Assembly: GCA_016841265.1 (NCBI GenBank)
Contig: JAENZL010000006.1
Span: 51,378-115,377 of the forward strand
Reading direction: 5' to 3'
From: Methanobacteriota archaeon
Lineage (GTDB): Archaea; Halobacteriota; Methanosarcinia; Methanosarcinales; Methanosarcinaceae
DNA: 64,000 nucleotides
The notes under the pieces were generated by a model. It was given only the letters and a program-made list of their open reading frames with translations. It was not told where the DNA came from and made no database searches. A program made the translations under genes and the position numbers. Below are positions 63,820-64,000 of this stretch, piece after piece; the first letter of the stretch is position 1, and each line of letters begins with the position of its first letter.

Positions 63820-64000
63820 AGAGGGACATTAAAGAAAAAACCCCAATTTTTTGAAAAATAAAGATTACTCATACCGGGAGGTATGCCCCCAGTCAAGGAG
63901 ATGACCGAAGGAAGAAGTAAAAAAAGAAAAACTAGAGAAGAGGAATTTGTATATATCCAAACAGGAAACTCTAATTATCCGCGGTAATTGTCGGACAGCC

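Overview
The window is euryarchaeal and almost certainly from a Methanosarcina close to M. acetivorans. The information-processing genes are archaeal (MCM, RfcS, PriS, GINS, a histone, aIF2-alpha, Nop10, L44e, S27e, pelota). They sit beside a bacterial-type GroES/GroEL pair, two-subunit pyruvate carboxylase, a tandem-domain Methanosarcina S-layer protein and a cytochrome-c-linked Rnf operon that is typical of non-Ech, marine-type Methanosarcina. Promoters look archaeal (BRE/TATA). Spacers are long, AT-rich and full of short tandem repeats. The species name is inference. Layout from left to right: 0.2-6 kb holds a ferredoxin, TrmJ, MCM, a DUF424 protein and a pair of coiled-coil proteins. 6-11 kb is a reverse-strand anaplerotic unit of pycB, pycA, birA and a small membrane-anchored protein. 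11-18 kb holds a methyltransferase, histone, ferredoxin, small export-like protein, RfcS, a QueG-like Fe-S protein and a regulator that appears split in two. 18.5-25.2 kb is the reverse-strand operon mmcA-rnfCDGEAB plus a small membrane gene, with apbE (the flavin transferase that should flavinylate RnfG) reading divergently from 26.4 kb. 27.6-31.3 kb holds ThpR, the c-di-AMP synthase DacZ, a DUF1614 protein and a CDF metal exporter. 31.5-33.8 kb is an S-layer-type protein made of two recently duplicated domains. 34-37.7 kb is a ribosome-rescue pair, rqcH then pelA. 37.7-38.6 kb is a non-coding segment with long inverted repeats. 38.6-45 kb is a forward-strand cluster of priS-GINS, L44e-S27e-aIF2a-Nop10-PAC2, EndoQ and tRNA-Ser. 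45-48.6 kb is a low-density zone with several unlisted small membrane ORFs and an intron-containing tRNA-Trp whose intron is a box C/D guide RNA. 49-53.3 kb holds a choice-of-anchor-L/Ig-repeat surface protein, a dual-OB-type protein and a PEGA-domain membrane protein, with pentanucleotide repeats just upstream of two of these genes. 53.3-59.9 kb holds an aminotransferase, an unknown protein, a YhhQ-type transporter, an RNase H-like protein and groES-groEL with a divergent HTH regulator. 60-64 kb holds a DUF362/ferredoxin fusion, an AAA/DUF4143 ATPase and a stand-alone DnaJ-type zinc-finger protein. Functionally the Rnf/MmcA/ApbE block is the best defined system: membrane electron transfer from ferredoxin coupled to Na+ and to a heptaheme cytochrome. 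No CRISPR array, complete insertion sequence or rRNA was seen. Start sites were corrected from Shine-Dalgarno and TATA positions where the sequence allowed.
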